From NCBI GenBank assembly GCA_944474755.1, contig OX104125.1, positions 49,339,346 to 49,403,345 on the forward strand: a stretch of 64,000 nucleotides of DNA. The letters run 5' to 3'. The stretch comes from Limnoperna fortunei. Lineage: Eukaryota > Mollusca > Bivalvia > Mytilida > Modiolidae. Positions within the stretch are counted from its first letter, which is position 1; every line of letters begins with the position of its first letter. A model generated the notes under the pieces. The model was given only the letters and a program-made list of their open reading frames with translations. It was not told the origin of the DNA and did no database searches. A program made the position numbers and the translations under genes. Of this stretch, positions 60,365-64,000 are shown piece by piece.

Positions 60365-63300
60365 AACATAAAATTTTCATAATAATAATTTTGATTTGTA
60401 ATAAATATTTGCACTGATAACTTTTGAAGAAAGAAGTCTGAAAAGGAGAGTGTAGTACAACATATTTTATACAAGCATTGTCACTTTGATACGACATAAA
60501 TTATGTACGCGTCTACGCGAAACTATGATATCGAATATTGTGATTAAATATGAAAACGAATCTTCAGGAATATTATTACTTATCCCGAATGTATTCGAAA
60601 CGTATGCTACTTACTAAATCATAAGTATTTCATTTACATAACTACACAGTTATGTAACGCAACAACGACTTACACCAAAACTCTTAAGGACCTTTTTAAG
60701 TCATGCTAGGATGCTATATTATTATATTGTTTTCATCCACTCGTCAGGTAAAACAATTTTTTCAGTTAAACGTCAATCGTTACTTGTATTTCCATTTTAA
60801 TTATACGGATGGATTTTGATATATAACATCAGGAAACATGCATTGACGGAACTGAATGGTAAACCATGAAGAAATCTTATATTTGAGAAAATGGCTCATT
60901 GAGAAACACGAAACCTATGACACATAAGAAAACTGTATATAACAGAACTGGAACAATGTAAACAAGTCTGTATAAGACTCAGAACGTAGTAAGAATGAAT
61001 TTTGCTACGACAGTCCGTTTGTGTTGATATATTGTGCCTCACAGACATCTTACCCCTTTCCGCAGTATCTTGTATCAGTCATCAATCTCTGTCTCATATA
61101 TTTTGTTCGTTGTATCAGTAAAAATGCATGTAACACTCGTATTTTGTCTGAAAGCCTGCGAAACAATTTTGTTCACTAATAATAGAAAGAGTGTTTCATC
61201 AGTCGTATAAGACAAACTTTGATTGAGATTATGACAGAATTATTGTGTCTATTGCAGACAAAATATGTCCATGACACATTTTACAGTCGTTGACCGTTGA
61301 CATTACTCTTCTTTTAATATTTGCGAACAAAACGAAATTTTAAATGTTGTTATCGGTCCGATCAGTTTATAAGATGGTCCAATATCCAAAGATTGGAATA
61401 TATGTTCTTATTGAGAACTGATTGTTAACGGATGCTTGGTTGTTGTGTCTTTAATCTCAGGTACTTTAAATAAATACAACACACTTATCATAAAGTTGAT
61501 ATTTTATGTGATAAGTAAGCGCTTTACATTGATTAATACCCTGGTTTTACCCTTAATTTAATACAAGTGTTTTTTTCATTAATGTTTACTTTGCCTTTAT
61601 GAGTCTATGTCTCTGTAATTTGCTTGTTTCTTATTATATGTGTTTGTATACACAGTTTATCCTTATTAACCACATTGTTGAACAAAGGGACAGAGAACAA
61701 AAAATCAGCAGGAAATCGTTTTGAGACATCACGTTTCAGAAGGAAACACACAATGTCTGTAGCAATCTAGTGATACAAGTATAGCGTTTTTGCAAACGAC
61801 TCGAATGTAAGATATAAATTAAGTTTTTAGAAAAGAACCAGTTAGTATTTATATCATGGAAAACCGTTATTAGCACTTACCTATTGACATAATGCATAGA
61901 AAAGTTCCGTCGTAATTACGTCAGATTTTATTTTGATATCTTGCAATACGATAGCACATGATTTGGATATCCGTTTTTTTATTTTAATTAGTAAATTATC
62001 GGTCAAACCATTTTAAGCTCCGTCCTCTTGTTGGTCATCAGTTATTAATAGGTGGAATTAACAGTCTTGTATGTGTTACCAGAAATTTATAGCACAACCT
62101 TGTTCGTAAGACAAGTGCACATTTTCACGCTTCTCATTCAAAAACGTATTTGTCTAATATGGTGTGTACCACACATATAACTTGAAAAACATGATATGAT
62201 CAAAATATTTAGTCGTCGTAAAATTTAGATTCTGTTCAATCTGCTTTAGGTGTGAAAGAGTAATCTAGGTGTATATATGTTTTATTTTGTTGATGACCGT
62301 GTTTATACATTTTTCATGACTATCACCATAAAAAAATTCATTTCAATTTAAATAAAAAATTCGTCTTTTGTGTTCTTTCGTTAGGTGACCTTATTATAGC
62401 AGGTATGTTACTGCAGATATATAAACAATGTGTTTCGTTTTGTAAATTTGAAAATGTATTCTTCGTTCTGATAGACGGTTTTAAAAGACAATGAGTTTTA
62501 AAGCAGATTCATATACATTTGTTTTAAAGTACAGTGACACAATGGTTTGATTTATTAAAGTTGATACAAATTATTCACAACAAATAAGCTGCAGACATAC
62601 TAGTAAGACACTAAAAGTCAAAATAACTGATAAATAGTGTTGTTTAATACTAGAATCGCGACATTTCATTGCAATTTTAAGTCTAGAAAAATACACACAA
62701 CAAGACATGATAATGGTAGATGCCCCTACTTGAGGATTGTTAGTCCTGAAGGTATCACGAGCCCAGTAGTCACACGTAGATGCTGGCAGAACAATCATTG
62801 ATTCTTTCAATGATATAGTCATTGTCTAACTTAAGTGCCCCTACTTTTCGGAAAATATTTAAATCTAAGGATTTTCTATTTTCAGGGTGTACAGTTTAAC
62901 AGGATTTGAATTGAATTTTAACTATAAATCATACAACATCTTAATCGTTTGAATTTTAATTGTTTCGATTTGGGCGCAACTGATGAGACTTGATTAAAGG
63001 AAATGCTCGTCTGGCAAAGTGAATTCTGTTAACCTTGTTAAATCTTTAATAACATATGTAAATGACATCAGTAAAATATGAAAAAAAACATCTAACAGTT
63101 TTCTTATTTTTGAGTACAATAAAGGGGGTAGAGTGGTCGACTCACATAAAAACCAAGGTGTTAATTAGCCTATGTTATAAATCTTACCTAATTCAGTCAT
63201 CAAGACAGGGGTAGGATGGTGCATCCTATGTAATTATATTTGAATTATTTGAGAAGACTATATAAGATACTCTCCAGATACGGATTATGTGTTGCGTTGT

Positions 63301-63501
63301 GTATTTGTTGAAACACTTCTCAGTGTCTGGAAAGTTCTGAACAATTGCAGCAGCATAGATGCATTGGTTTTTCTACTGATGTTTGCCTTATTATTCATGA
63401 GCTTCTGTAGGTGAATTTACTCGCAATGTATGGGCGCATGGCAAATGACCAAGACATGTATTAAGTTTTCCTGTGCGTTGATACTATTTTTTCTCATAGT
63501 A
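60365..63501 (+). repeat. B module, copy 4 (truncated after ~3.1 kb)
   Basis: It begins 'aacataaaattttcataata' directly after copy 3, in tandem, and follows the B module to 'atactattttttctcatagt', where similarity ends. The TTAA insertion site is empty (63046-63049). The 83-codon frame at 62571-62822 is broken or absent in other copies. Confidence 0.85.
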
Positions 63502-64000
63502 GGTCAAAGGGAATTGTACTACATTACCAGTAAACAAACGTCTTTTTTTAACCTTAGATAATATGAACAGATTGGCATTTTAACTGTCTAAATTATTTTT
63601 TCAAATCGACTGCATTTAAATTGAAATGTCGTATCTGCCAACACCAATTATATACCCTTCCCACCGAAAAGTACAAATAACATTTGCCGAGTAACACAAC
63701 GTCACTGCTTTAACGACAAATGCATATACCTTCTGTTCATACGTGTATGAGATGCTTTGAATATTTGTATGAATGTAAAAATCGTAGCAGAAGATTCATT
63801 TACACATACATACTTATAATGGGTAAAGTACTATTAATTTGTCCTCAGATGAAACTATTTGTTGGGCCTAGTATTTTTTCTATTTGTGAGCTAAAGAAAA
63901 CAGCGCTTAATATAAATGAGAAAAACAAAATTGGCTTTAATAGATTGAAAAAAAATGTCATTCGAATGTAAACGTGTATTCAAAATATACATTCTTAGCA
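63502..64000. other. Unassigned sequence after B copy 4
   Basis: No match to the modules. An 83-codon frame at 63720-63971 contains a cysteine pair (HTCMRC) but no recognisable domain, so I do not call it a gene. Confidence 0.4.

Overview
This window looks like intergenic, repeat-built DNA of an animal genome, most likely a bivalve mollusc. The reasons are the low GC content (roughly 30% by eye), tRNA-derived SINEs of the kind common in molluscs, an L1/Tx1-like LINE, and decayed reverse-transcriptase sequence of a type I recall from bivalve genomes. No database search was possible, so the host call is an inference. I find no intact host protein-coding gene, no rRNA and no functional tRNA. Almost all longer open frames are chance frames in satellite or transposon DNA.

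The backbone is a set of large duplicated modules, all in the same orientation. (1) A ~50-bp satellite occurs in nine arrays: about 486-1262, 3778-7462, 7757-9142, 24446-25608, 28041-28757, 39722-39958, 44590-45386, 47557-49668 and 51644-52327. (2) An 'A' module of ~2.4 kb separates arrays (1259-3777, a deleted copy at 7463-7756, 25606-28040 and 49669-51570). (3) A 'B' module of ~8 kb occurs as tandem full plus partial copies at 9143-17534/17535-18210 and again at 52328-60364/60365-63501, with a diverged fragment at 34515-39712. (4) A 'C' module occurs at 18128-20447 and 28755-30830, with a short piece at 345-485. Module junctions are shared between copies, so whole blocks including their junctions were duplicated.

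Mobile elements sit inside these modules, and the duplicated copies often preserve the uninterrupted site. This gives insertion boundaries and target-site duplications directly: a 474-bp long-TIR MITE with a 9-bp duplication (7969-8442), a 1490-bp TTAA-type element (11731-13220), a 4287-bp TA-flanked element whose core is a 52-bp/156-bp higher-order minisatellite (34790-39076), and a 4399-bp TIR element with an 11-bp duplication inside a SINE (40133-44531). A 5'-truncated LINE lies at 45387-47556. SINEs lie on both strands. Decayed RT genes of one family lie at 20090-20428 (+), 20640-22137 (-) and 30470-31145 (+).

Stretches with no recognised content are 1-344, 22138-23327 (apart from a hairpin), 23549-24150, most of 31146-34514 and 63502-64000. 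The most notable material is the TA-flanked satellite-carrying element, the datable nesting of elements against duplicated empty sites, and the macro-scale satellite-A-satellite-B architecture.
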